DNA of 64,000 bases from Bolinopsis microptera (lineage: Eukaryota > Ctenophora > Tentaculata > Lobata > Bolinopsidae), in the NCBI RefSeq assembly GCF_026151205.1, contig NC_087072.1, forward strand, positions 15,414,169 to 15,478,168. Direction: 5' to 3'. The notes below the pieces were generated by a model. That model worked only from the letters and a program-made list of their open reading frames with translations. It searched no databases and was not told where the DNA came from. The position numbers and the translations under genes were made by a program. Shown here one piece after another: positions 51,401 to 62,182 of this stretch. Position 1 is the stretch's first letter. The number at the start of each line of letters is the position of its first letter.

Positions 51401-54400
51401 CTTCGGAGCTGAAGACAAATGGGAGGTAGGAGTCAGCAAAATGAGGCACAGAATGACAAAACTCGGTCCATTATATACGACGAAATTAAGTTTAAAATGT
51501 AGTCATCTTCTTGTTAAAACTTACATTTGACGGTGAAGGGAGTAGTGAAATAAACTGGAGCATCACTACTGGCGGTCAGAAACTGAATGAGGTCCCAATC
51601 TTTATACTTGGGGTTGTGGGAATCAAAGGTCTCCAGGGTTTGGGATTGCCAGTTGAGAGCCACACACGCACAGATGCACTCCCTGCGGTGGTGGCCACCT
51701 CCCATCAGGGCACGGGTTGGATTACCGATGTTGTAGTTATCTTCTAGTGTGTCGCTCACTCCGTCAATCGAGTAATGACCTGCGGAGTTAATGACGTTGC
51801 TGTTACATAAATATCAACAATTTTCCAAGGTCGTCAATTGGCAATCCCAAAGAACCAGACTGATAAAATGAAAGAACAATCCTCAACATATAAACTGAAA
51901 ATATTTAGAACATGTTTATCTACGCACCTTGTCCAACGAGATCACCGATTGTTCTAAAGAGAGTGTCTCCAAGCCCAACTTTTCCAGTCGAACTCTGGTC
52001 GTATTTTTTAGAAAATATGTTTTTTATGGATTCCAGGTAGACGTCCCTGCACTCCTGCAAAGGTTAATTAGAGCGATCACAGATCACAGATTACATATCA
52101 CAGATCACAGATCACAGATCACAGATCACTGCACACAAATGACCAAAGAATCCAACTAACAGTCAGTAAAAATATTCTCGAGATTTAAAATCGTCCTCGA
52201 CAAGAATATACTTGCCTGAGGTGAGAGACCCTTGTATCCCATACCAAACGACAGTATACTCCCAGTACTGGTCCCGATCAACAGGTCGAACATGTCTGTA
52301 GCAAGCAGTTCTTCTATAAACTTCTCGGGGTTGTAGACCTCCCTGTAATGCTGGTCCCCCACTCCTAGCAGCCTATCTGGGCAGAGGAGCAATCGTTAAG
52401 TTATAAAACAAGCTATTACATATAAATCAAATTAAAACTTTTACACGACCGTTCTTTTAATCTGTCACCTAGCAACAAGAAAGTAGGTTCTTAATACTTA
52501 TAGGTAAAAATACAGGTCATTTTAAGCACATCCAATAACCTTAAATGTACTAATTTAATGCACAAAGTTAAAAACTAACCTCTTATGATGTTAGCTTTCT
52601 TAGTTTTCACCGGTTGGTCCCAGTAAAATATAAGAAGATCTCTGTTTTCATACTTCGCCATTTTTGGTGAATTAAAGTTGGTAAGTAGGAATGTTGCCGG
52701 CACTAACATTTTCATGCATTTCATCTGAGAAGATTTAAATCTTAACTGCTAAAGAATTGATCAAATCGATAAAATTGGGTTGTATATTATGAAATAAATA
52801 GTGCAAAGGTGACGCAGATTTTCTAACATATTTAAGAATATGTCAAAATATGTATGATACGTGACCATACTCTTTACTCTAAAAATAGCTGCTGCCCAAA
52901 TGTCAATGACCTCCATTACACATAAGTTATAAATAAATGTGTAATGGAGGTCATTGACATTTGGGCAGATGCCAAATTTTATGTGACATAAATATTAAAT
53001 ATTAATAACGTTGACTTCAATATTCTTTATAATCATACGACGATGTTAAATGTTTATACACAATTTTTAAACATCCCGAAAAAATTTAAAGATAAACATT
53101 TTAATTTTAAAAGAAATGTACCAACCTTTGTCCCGTCGATTTCGAAGAAAGGCAACACATCTGACTTGATTTTCTCTCTAGTTTCATCTGTCTGATCGGA
53201 GTCAATTAACGCCCAGTACTTAGATGCCCCGTGAAGAAAATCCTGTATCGGAAAAAACGATCATCGAGTGACAAAGATAAATTCTGAAGAATTCACCTTA
53301 AAAAAGAACGTTATTATTCATATCAGCAGACTGATAAAAGTTCACCTTTTACAGAAAATAATTCATCTTACTACAAAGGTGTGCCTCTTATTGTGTAGCA
53401 GTGAAATATATCCATGGCTCTAATCAGTTTGAGTAACTTAAACATGTTAAATAGCACAGGGGGACGGTCGTTCAACATTTCAAGAATCTACCTTACCTTG
53501 ATTTCTAGTCCGGGTACTCTTCTTAAGTCCTCGTCCTTAAATATGGCCCTCTTTTGGCGATGTGTGAACGGTATAAACATGTCATTCTGGTCTATTGCTC
53601 CACTCATAATACTTATAACCTTTCTGTGATCTGACAAATCCTTAGTTCGATCTATTCGTTGTATCTAAATGAGGATTTTGGGTAAAATAATATCGCAGAA
53701 ATAAATTTTCATTTCACTGTCATTTGTAAAGACACGGTGAATTCTTTTAAATGTTTTTAGCTGTAACATGATCTTATCGTATGAGAGCTATCTGTAGACT
53801 TACCTTCTTGAATGTTTTCGAATTATGATCCTTGTTCAAAATACTGAGCACAAGAGCTTCGATATAATCTTCTTTAATCCTTAATTTCTCTGCAGCTTTG
53901 GCTTCTTTCTCAGCAGCCTTGGCTTCTTTCGCTCCAATCTTTTCTGCTTTCTCTAATGTCATGTCCTTGTCCTTATCTTTCTCCTTATCTTTATCCTTAT
54001 CCTTATCCTTATCTTTATCTTTATTTTTGTCTTTTTCGTCTGTTTCGAGAACTAATGTGACCCAGTTGAGCACATGGGGCTGGTACTGTAAAGAGACTCG
54101 TTAAGTTATAAACGAGTAGCAACCATTTTAAGATAATTACAGTTCGGCCAAAATTAAATTAAAATACCGCTGTAGAAAAAAGCTGGTCACTGTAACTGGT
54201 CGCCACGGTTTACCGGTGGTTTAAGATGATAGAAAATTAGGAGATAATGAGGCTAATTATTAGTACCTTTAAAGTTGTAGCTACAGTTATGAAAATTTTA
54301 TCAAGAATTGTAGCCTCGATGACGCCTTTTGCACCGCCTCCGTCCAAACACAACATCCTCACCCCAGAATCTATCTTAGGCACATCTCTGAAAAACGATA

Positions 54401-56245
54401 GAATATGAATTATTAATTATACTTTCAATTGATAACAATAATTATGGTAGAAGTACACGAGTATTAGATAAGGAATGTTTATAACAGGCGAATAAAATGT
54501 TGTACTGAAATTCAATTCACATTTTCCCACGATTATACAATTTAATTAATTTCGGAATTATCTGTTTTTATTTTTATTGGCAGGTCATCAGTGCAAGTGT
54601 TTGGAGAGAAGCACCTGCTTTATACTCACTTAGCACTCCTGCCACACAAAGCGTTATACTCACTTAGCACTCCTGCCACACAAATCGTTATACTCACTTA
54701 GCACTCCTGCCACACAAAGCGTTATACTCACTTAGCACTCCTGCCACACAAATCGTTATACTCACTTAGCACTCCTGCCACACAAAGCGTTATACTCACT
54801 TAGCACTCCTGCCACACAAAGCGTTCATAGATCGGTCAACTTTAGCTGAACCATTCGCGATATCTCCTGAAAATAAAATGTCAGAAAGTTCAATGTCAAC
54901 TGAATTTGTTGGTTATTCAAAAGAAAGAAGGAAGACAAATGACCACATTCGATGACTTTAAAGCCTGATTTAAGATAATTATAGAATTACAAAATCTCAC
55001 CATCATTGCCAGCAGGTGCCACAAGTATGCATTCGTCTTTTTGGTCCGCCGAGGCGTCAGTCTGAAACAAAAATCGGTTAAGCTTAGTTGAAAAAAGTAG
55101 CTTTCTTATTAGATTTTTGAGAGCGCTTTATCGGACTAATCTGTCGACAGTTAGATAAATTGGTTCTTCCTGCTTTATAATGAAGATGCCAGTAGTAATT
55201 TATATAAAATTAATCAAATAGTCAATAGTTTGAAACATTTACAGTGTAAGTAACTTCTGGTCACTGGTAATACTCAGAAATGATATGCACAGATTTCAAA
55301 TTGCTCCTTACAAAATAACACTATTAATGCTAAGTACCAAACAACAAGTGGGAGGTGGATCGTTGGTATACCATTAATTCGATTTAACACCGCAATTCCA
55401 GTCGCAAGCCTGGGACCACTACTAGCATAGTCACAACATCTACAAAGCTGCCATATAGCCTGACTGACAATTTTCTCGACTGACTGACAATGTTTCTTCT
55501 TTTTCCCCATTTAGAATACAAAGATTTGTACATTTTAGCTTATGATTAATATTATATTTTTACCTATTATATATAGTTTACGTAGATTGAAGAGCTGGAA
55601 AGTGAACACTTTTTCTCTTGAGTTTGTAGGATTGGTTTTTGAATTCCTTAATATACCAACGAATTTTAGCAATTGTATCGTATTCATCATTAATTAACAA
55701 TACAGTCGTCAAGTAATGAAAATATTTCACTAATGATTGCTGTTTACTGTTAATACTAAGCTAGCTTAATCTATTCTGTGATTGTCATTTGTCACTACCA
55801 TTCCGTTTATCCGTCTTTTGGTTGTTCAGTTTTTCCTTGTCATGATTTCTACTGTCTAAGGTCACAATCAAAAATTTAATCTGAGTGGTCTATCGGTCAG
55901 TCTATAAGTGAACCATGGTATGAGAAGAGAAATTATCGTGAAATACGGATATCATTAACAGCTGAAAGTGGTATGCATTACCTCAGGTTTTATCACATGG
56001 ACCTCAGCTCCAAATTCAGACTTAACTAATCTAACTTCAATTAAATTATTCGACGAATCCCAAGTCTTAATCTGAACATCTCGAGACGGAGTTAAAGGCC
56101 ACGGAACTTTCACTGAAGACGATTTGTCTGAAACCTTGGAATTAGAGGACGTCGAAGAGCTCGTTGAAGATATTCTCAACCAGGTGGACGACTTAGAACT
56201 TGAACTGATACTCGAACTCGGCGATTTACTGTCTGCACGAATCAT
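42444..56245 (-). CDS. Patatin-like protein with inserted and lysine-rich segments, 29 exons
   Basis: Predicted lipid acyl hydrolase of the patatin/iPLA2 fold. Exons (minus strand): 56245-55982, 55061-55001, 54866-54800, 54387-54267, 54085-53804, 53664-53497, 53242-53126, 52724-52580, 52376-52216, 52054-51928, 51779-51525, 51408-51321, 50831-50660, 50524-50390, 50207-49990, 49876-49777, 49330-49106, 48731-48528, 48241-48115, 47851-47633, 47401-47300, 47120-47034, 46904-46809, 46469-46335, 46166-46050, 45347-45286, 44628-44281, 43844-43717, 43047-42444. They sum to 4,935 nt in one frame (1,644 aa). Motifs: oxyanion loop DGGGAKG (146-152), nucleophile elbow GTSTG (Ser445), TASSDAPVYF, and DGG (Asp600). 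A Ser-rich N-terminus precedes this. Residues 677-970 are unassigned, and the basic C-terminus carries duplicated exons. The start is uncertain: ATG at 56245 is in frame, but a strong acceptor ending GTGCAG at 56233 suggests an upstream exon. One intron is GC-AG. The joins are my reading of splice signals. Confidence 0.8.
46050..47401 (-). other. Five duplicated phase-1 lysine-rich exons
   Basis: Exons 21-25 (47401-47300, 47120-47034, 46904-46809, 46469-46335, 46166-46050) are 102, 87, 96, 135 and 117 nt, each divisible by three with phase 1 at both ends. Each encodes the same module, F[AT]x[RK] followed by hydrophobic/basic residues: SVQFAARLLATKKGKNAKKK, SLQFAGRMAAKMKKAKKAKK, SITFATKMRAAAKKRKGKKN, THTRFASRIRMQLGFNKKK and TITFTTRALRAVKRARP. 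They look like tandem exon duplications that diverged. Any subset could be skipped without breaking frame. Function unknown; the basic composition suggests binding to acidic lipid, nucleic acid or a nuclear import factor. Confidence 0.75.
47438..47545. repeat. GTATGTACTA(G/C) tandem repeat
   Basis: About ten copies of an 11-bp unit, GTATGTACTAG or GTATGTACTAC, in the intron upstream of exon 21. Confidence 0.9.
52074..52135. repeat. ATCACAG tandem repeat
   Basis: About seven imperfect copies of a 7-8-bp unit, GATCACA, in the GC-AG intron between exons 9 and 10. Confidence 0.85.
52892..52968. repeat. Perfect 32-bp inverted repeat with 13-nt loop
   Basis: The arm 52892-52923 (starting CTGCCCAAATGTCAATGACC) is the exact reverse complement of 52937-52968. 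It lies in the intron between exons 7 and 8 of the patatin-like gene. As RNA from either strand it would fold into a 77-nt hairpin with no bulge, the size of a microRNA precursor. A very short MITE is the other simple explanation. Confidence 0.9.
54620..54823 (-). repeat. Six tandem 34-bp copies that include the exon 3 donor site
   Basis: Unit starts at 54620, 54654, 54688, 54722, 54756 and 54790. On the gene strand each unit holds the last exon 3 bases, GGCAGGAGTGCTAA, followed by the donor GTGAGTATAA. Copies differ only by G/T at one position (CGCTTTG or CGATTTG). The first donor on the gene strand (after 54800) gives the correct phase into exon 4. The unit is 34 bp, so each later donor shifts frame by one. 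Confidence 0.95.
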
Positions 56246-57425
56246 TGAGACAACAGTTACTAATACTATATGCAAATGTCAACACAAACAATGCAATATT
56301 TAAACAACAGGTGTGTCGGTTTGTGTAGCTACCACTGCGTACAACCACGTATTATTTACACCTCTGACTCTCTGAGGAAGTAGTTTACTACTTTGGAGAG
56401 TGTGTGACTTATCACTTAATATATTGACCAGTGTTATGAGGAGGAAAGGTTTGGAAATGGTTCGTTTACCCATCCCGTTTAATAATTCTAGCAGTGTAAT
56501 TGTACAGCCATAATTGTTATCAAAGTATCAAGTTAGACCTTGAAATGGTTCTGTTTCTTATAAAAGGAAGAAAAGAGGGTGCGCCTGGGAAACTAACCGC
56601 GATCAAGTGTACATATGGTTTCTCTTGTGGCTTCCCTTTCTGTTTCTGTTTGGATTTCACCTTAGGCCTGTTTTTCGGTTTCTCTTTCTCAGATTTCAGA
56701 CGGGAGAACTTATTTGAGACCATGGAAGATGAGAGTGAACCGTGTACAACTACAAAACCGCATAGAACTTTAAATATGTGGCCAGGTCCCGGGCAGATTG
56801 AGAGGCAGACAACAATTGAGTAAAGTTGCCAGCTGCACCTCACGGCAGATCAGGTTTCTTCCTCAGTTTATTACGAGTTATAACTCAGGGCTGTAGGTAG
56901 GGGTTTAAAGTTTGGCCCTAAAGTTTGTTAAGACCAATTAGTTTTAGAGTACAAACAATGTTGGGGACTTTTTCAAGTTAGAGACTCTGCCATAAAAAGT
57001 AACAAGTTGCGAGCTCTTTCTGTTACTTATCGGTTTACCAAGCGGGATCCTTCTAATTCAATCATGCCTTCTTAATCTTATAGAAAAGTAACTTTATCAT
57101 TGTATGTCACATATAATGTGTGAGGGGGAAAGTTGGGAAATAGAGAGGGAGAAACGAGACAATTGTCCAAGATCCGATTATTTCTCTGTAGATTAAAATG
57201 CTTCTTAGGCCCTCCGTTTATTTTATAAAACTATAAATCTATTTTTCATTTTGAAACTGAAAATTTGTTTCAGTTAAAGTTAAAACATCAGTCAATCGAA
57301 GTCAACTAAACGTCTGCTGAACAAGTTCAATATGTGGTTATATGATGGTGTGTGATGAGTGATGACTTGAGTCTCTGAAATCTGAATATTAATCCGTTCC
57401 CACGACAACTCACCATTCTACTTAT
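56246..57425. other. Region upstream of the patatin-like gene; possible basic 5' exon
   Basis: On the minus strand a frame at about 56722-56600 contains MVSNKFSRLKSEKEKPKN and KSKQKQKGKPQEKPY, a composition like the rest of the gene. It could be an upstream exon. Its visible donors (phase 0) do not match the phase-1 acceptor at 56232, so I do not join them. The remainder has no recognisable gene. Confidence 0.35.
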
Positions 57426-57429
57426 TAGT

Positions 57430-57531
57430 GGCGCTTTACTTCGATTCGACCCAGTCCTATCTCGCCGGGATTTGAGTCTAGTTCGACCTGCCATTCAGCG
57501 ACTGGTTGTACTGGGCTAACCGACCACGACT
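57430..57531 (-). mobile_element. tRNA-derived SINE fragment
   Basis: On the minus strand GTGGTCGGTTAGCCCAGT resembles a box A, and GACTCAAATCCCGGCGAG a box B about 50 nt later. This spacing is typical of tRNA-derived polymerase III promoters. The body is short and its end is unclear. It differs from the Gly-type SINE at 38607. Confidence 0.6.
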
Positions 57532-57689
57532 ATAAAAAGAGACTACAAAATAACGAAACGATCTTACAACAGAATATTGCAGGTATTGGAAAGAGAAATA
57601 AAGATAAGGGTCACATTTAAATTACATATAATGTGAGTCGGTACTAATTTGTTGACAGTTAGGGAATAAGGTAATTATCGTAGTGACCT

Positions 57690-58015
57690 GAAATTAAAGT
57701 GACCTGAAATTAAAGTGACCTGAAAATATTAAAGTGACCTGAAATTAAAGTGACCTGAAAATATTAAAGTGACCTGAAATTAAAGTGACCTGAAAATATT
57801 AAAGTGACCTGAAATTAAAGTGACCTGCGAAATTAAAGTGACCGGACCTGAAGTTAAAGTGACCTAAAATTAAAGTGACCTAAAATTAAAGTGACCTAAA
57901 ATTAAAGTGAACTAAAATTAAAGTGACCTGAAATTAAAGTGACCAAAAATTAAAGTGACCTAAAATTAAAGTGACCTAAAATTAAAGTGACCTAAAATTA
58001 AAGTGACCTGAAACC
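57690..58015. repeat. 16-bp minisatellite AAATTAAAGTGACCTG
   Basis: About 20 copies of AAATTAAAGTGACCTG (variants AAAATATTAAAGTGACCTG and AAATTAAAGTGACCTA) in tandem. A two-unit remnant recurs at about 59268-59290 at the head of a larger duplicated block. Confidence 0.97.
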
Positions 58016-58172
58016 AGCTTATGTACATTTACAGGGCCTGGGGAGTTAGGAGTACTTGTATAACATGCAATAAAACTTGGGCTTTTGCATTTTCTCGACC
58101 AAAGAAAAAGTATTGTGTGATATCTTTTAAATGTGTAGCTTCACCCCTGCTCTCCTAAGTAGCAAAGAATCT

Positions 58173-58652
58173 AAACTTATGAAATTGAAGCCCCTTTGTC
58201 CCCCGCAAATATGATGACCCTGAATCATAGAATTGCAATTCCAGTAGTATCTGCATCTATTCTCTATAGATCTGCACGACGATTCTAAAAATCAAGAAGA
58301 GATAGAAAAGAACGAGTCACCGCAAAAGAAGTAGCTTCTAGAGAGCTAAAGCATAATATGTTATATGCGCTAAATCTTTAAAATGGTTGTATATATAATT
58401 TAATTTTATGATTCGAGAATCTGTATATTTAATTCTATTGGATCGTGACTACCATATTATATTCTTCTTCCGCTATTCTCGCCTATACGTAAAGAATAAT
58501 ACAATAAATATTTTAAATACTATTTATTACAGACATATCTAATTTACTAAGTGCGTACCGTGCTTATTGAATCATAATTCTAGGCGATATCAAGTAACGG
58601 AACTGCAAACCTGGTGTTAGGGGGAGTTAACCGTTAAGTATACAGGTTGTAC
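58173..58652. repeat. ~480-bp repeat unit, copy 1
   Basis: Starts CTTATGAAATTGAAGCCCC and ends AAGTATACAGGTTGTAC. Near-identical to 58656-59136 and 59441-59921. No ORF or RNA promoter is recognised. It is preceded by a ~160-bp block (about 58005-58165) that recurs before copy 3. Confidence 0.95.
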
Positions 58653-58655
58653 AAT

Positions 58656-59136
58656 CTAACTTATGAAATTGAAGCCCCTTTGTCCCCCGCAAATATGATG
58701 ACCCTGAATCATAGAATTGCAATTCCAGTAGTATCTGCATCTATTCTCTATAGATCTGCACGACGATTCTAAAAATCAAGAAGAGATAGAAAAGAACGAG
58801 TCACCGCAAAAGAAGTAGCTTCTAGAGAGCTAAAGCATAATATGTTATATGCGCTAAATCTTTAAAATGGTTGTATATATAATTTAATTTTATGATTCGA
58901 GAATCTGTATATTTAATTCTATTGGATCGTGACTACCATATTATATTCTTCTTCCGCTATTCTCGCCTATACGTAAAGAATAATACAATAAATATTTTAA
59001 ATACTATTTATTACAGACATATCTAATTTACTAAGTGCGTACCGTGCTTATTGAATCATAATTCTAGGCGATATCAAGTAACGGAACTGCAAACCTGGTG
59101 TTAGGGGGAGTTAACCGTTAAGTATACAGGTTGTAC
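58656..59136. repeat. ~480-bp repeat unit, copy 2
   Basis: Direct tandem of copy 1 with almost no differences. It is followed by a ~130-bp block with a (GT)n tract (59190-59214) that also follows copy 3. Confidence 0.95.
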
Positions 59137-59440
59137 CGCATAAAGTGTGACTTTCTTGAAAAATCACCTTAATAATACCAAGAAATCCGTGTGTGTGTGT
59201 GTGTGTGTGTGTGTATGTTTGAAATTTCCGAACGGTTATACAAAATAAACGGTAAGAGTTATGAAGACCTAAAATTAAAGTGACCTGAAACCAGCTTATG
59301 TACATTTACAGGGCCTGGGGAGTTGGGAGTACTTGTATATAAAACTTGGGCTTTTGCATTTTCTCGACCAAAGAAAAAGTATTGTGTGATATCTTTTAAA
59401 TGTGTAGCTTCACCCCTGCTCTCCCAAGTAACAAAGAATC

Positions 59441-59921
59441 TAAACTTATAAAATTGAAGCCCCTTTGTCCCCCGCAAATATGATGACCCTGAATCATAGA
59501 ATTGCAATTCCAGTAGTATCTGCATCTATTCTCTATAGATCTGCCCGACGATTCTAAAAATCAAGAAGAGATAGAAAAGAACGAGTCACCGCAAAAGAAG
59601 TAGCTTCTAGAGAGCTAAAGCATAATATGTTATATGCGCTAAATCTTTAAAATTTTTGTATATATAATTTAATTTTATGATTCGAGAATCTGTATATTTA
59701 ATTCTATTGGATCGTGACTACCATATTATATTCTTCTTCCGCTATTCTCGCCTATACGTAAAGAATAATACAATAAATATTTTAAATACTATTTATTACA
59801 GACATATCTAATTTACTAAGTGCGTACCGTGCTTATTGAATCATAATTCTAGGCGATATCAAGTAACGGAACTGCAAACCTGGTGTTAGGGGGAGTTAAC
59901 CGTTAAGTATACAGGTTGTAC
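59441..59921. repeat. ~480-bp repeat unit, copy 3
   Basis: Near-identical to copies 1 and 2, with single changes such as CTGCCCGACG for CTGCACGACG near 59542. The flanking blocks on both sides are duplicated too, and the second (GT)n is at about 59973-59999. Very recent duplication or homogenisation is implied. Confidence 0.95.
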
Positions 59922-60635
59922 CGCATAAAGTGTGACTTTCTTGAAAAATCACCTTAATAATACCAAGAAATCCGTGTGTGTGTGTGTGTGTGTGTGTGTA
60001 TGTTTGAAATTTCCGAACGGTTATACAAAATAAACGGTAAGAGTTATGGGACTGGTTTTTTCGGTATAGTGCCGACAAAACTCTGACGAAGCCAATAAGC
60101 AAATTTTATAAAAATCGGCCGGTGGTAAGTGGCTTAATTGATGGTTTTGTACTATTAATGCAACATTATGGAGTGAGCCACTAAAATGGCTCACTTTTTC
60201 TTCCTATTCGCTCTCTTTGTAGCGATGGTAATTAGGTTAGCTCCGCAAGTGATATTAGGAGTGTACTTGGGCACTGATTGTGGTCTGTTTAAACTGTAGA
60301 GAGAGTTCATACTTTCATACGACAATGTTTATGCATATAATACTATAAGTTTATTAGGGGGGGGGGGGGGGGGGAGGCACTCATTGCGGTCGGTTTGTTT
60401 ACTTTCATACGACAATGTAATGCATGTTTTCAAATATAAGGCGGGTGTGGTGCGGAGTTAATAAGGGTTAATTTCTAAAACGATTTAAAGCGGTTTAAGA
60501 CGGGAGTGATGAGGTGTAATAGTCGTGGTACAGATACTATTGGATACGTGAGGGAACTCCGAATAGAATTGCTCACCTAATGCGGGTTTTGACTCAGCGG
60601 GTAATCACTCCTACCCTTTTTAACTGCGGCAGTGA

Positions 60636-60665
60636 AATTCCGGCCGAAGGCCGGGTTACACTAGT
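60636..60665 (+). mobile_element. Helitron-like 3' terminus
   Basis: A hairpin CCGGCC-GAA-GGCCGG (60640-60654) is followed six bases later by CTAG and a T. Helitrons end in a short GC hairpin about ten bases before CTRR and insert before a host T. The 5' TC end and any Rep/helicase gene are not seen in the window, so the element's length is unknown. Confidence 0.45.
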
Positions 60666-60923
60666 AATGAATAATTTTATAAAAGAGCAGTTGCTAAAAG
60701 AATTTAATCACAATAACCCCCATAATATGCCCTAAACTGGCCCCTCCAAAGCCGCACATGAGAGCACTAAGAAATACAACTTAATCATAGAACTCAAACA
60801 CAGAGTAGTCTTCAGTTACAATTAAACATTTGAATTTTCTTAGTCCTTAGCTTTCAGTTTACCATAACACGAAATTCCATTATATATAATTATATATAAT
60901 TTTGACTACGAAACGAAGCTTAA

Positions 60924-62182
60924 AGGATGAGGGGACCTTAGAATTTACTTCCAAATATTCGCGTTTAAGTCCTGTGAAAGTGTGTAGAATCAAAAAATAC
61001 GCCGGACTGTGAAATCGATAATTCGTGCAATATCACGCCGCGCTCCTATTGGCTGATAGCAATTTTGGGCTGTGACGTCACTTATGTGTTAAGACCAACG
61101 TGCGCGCGCACCCTTTGCTCGTGTCAACATTTTGTTCTGTTATGTTTTAATTACGTCGTGTTACCTTTGGCGTTTGCGAGAGCGGTATCTTTGGTTGCAC
61201 TGAATTAGTCTAAGTTACGAATAATTCTCTTTAATAATAATAGTTAAATGTAACTCAGAAAAGGCTTTCTTGTAGTTGTATAGTATAGTAGGTATTTCTA
61301 TTTATAAATAGCTAAGATAAGTAGCATCTGCTAACTAAACCACAAACTGCTATTTTGTTTTGACTTGTTTGAAACCCGATATGGACACAATTAAAAAGAA
61401 TGTATGATGTAGTAGAAGACATTTCTATCTGAGTACGCACGTGCGGTTTGACACTGCGCGTGTACCGGCCTTTAGTTGTACACTCATTTATAATTTACCG
61501 TTTTAGTTTGCTGTGACTTGAGTGTAAAGCGTAACGAATGTGGATGTGTTCGTCTGCTATGCTTGGTATAATATTGCATGGTGTAATAGTTGCAAATCTT
61601 GCTTACGTTATAAGTAGTGTCACATAGTGAGTTAGAACTTAAAAGCTTGGTGCTTGTCCAACTGGAATGAAGACATGCATTTCATACCTACCCGATCCAT
61701 TTTTATTAGGACCGTGTTGTGTTGATATGACATGTTGATATATCAACTGTGGTACGAAACAGGGAGTTGCTAGGTGTTACGTTGGTAGCTATAAATATAC
61801 ATAATTTACATGCCTTTCTGTGTGACTCCAATCTTATTCCAGGTGTATCTCGGCTCATGGTTATCGTAGGGTGATAATTCTTTTTTCAACCGGTCATAAA
61901 AAGTCTCCTCTCCATTGGTTATAGGCTCGTTCGTATCGTAAATTGTTAATTTATTCTTAATTAGTAATTTAGTCGGCCCGCACGCTCATTTTACCTGTAT
62001 TTCTATATGCGCGGATCAGAGCAACTCACACAATTGACGTCACAGGTTCAAATTGTTTTGGCTGGATATCTCGGCGCGCGAATGAAATACAACTTTGCGG
62101 ATTTCACTAAAGTGGTTTATACGATTAATGTAATAAAAGGATTTGCACGAGAAAAAAACTTTTTCTAAGGTCCCCTCATCCT
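60924..62182. mobile_element. TTAA-flanked non-autonomous DNA element
   Basis: A 20-bp inverted end, AGGATGAGGGGACCTTAGAA, occurs at 60924-60943 and inverted at 62163-62182. Each is immediately flanked by TTAA (60920-60923 and 62183-62186). Subterminal CTGTGACGTCA words are also inverted (near 61069 and 62037). There is no transposase frame. TTAA is palindromic and could belong to the inverted repeat itself, so assignment to a piggyBac-like group is tentative. Confidence 0.75.

Larger units (their letters stand above)
51321..54387 (-). other. Patatin catalytic region of the 29-exon gene
   Basis: Exons 4-12 hold the Ser-Asp catalytic dyad. Exon 4 gives VRMLCLDGGGAKGVIEATIL, exon 9 MFDLLIGTSTGSILSFGMGY, exon 11 QFLTASSDAPVYFTTPF, and exon 12 DYIDGGLGANCPAV. 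Ser445 to Asp600 is 155 residues, a normal spacing for patatins. DGGGAKG to GTSTG is about 290 residues, where the family norm is a few tens. The extra residues come from exons 5, 6, 7 and most of 8. Exons 5-7 are all phase 0 and multiples of three (282, 168 and 117 nt). Exon 5 encodes a KD/DK hexanucleotide-repeat stretch followed by AEK/AKAAEK repeats. Confidence 0.8.

Noticed and set aside
54620..54823. CRISPR array
   Set aside because: The 34-bp units are head-to-tail with no spacers and lie in a eukaryotic gene.
55274..55510. 78-codon minus-strand open frame beginning MGKKKKHCQS
   Set aside because: It lies inside intron 1 of the patatin-like gene model, without splice signals that keep the frame.
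56246..56275. N-terminal extension beginning HIVLVTVV of the patatin-like exon 1, which looks like a signal peptide
   Set aside because: The apparent start at 56275 is TTG, not ATG, and the stretch looks like the pyrimidine tract of the acceptor at 56233. No secretion signal should be claimed.
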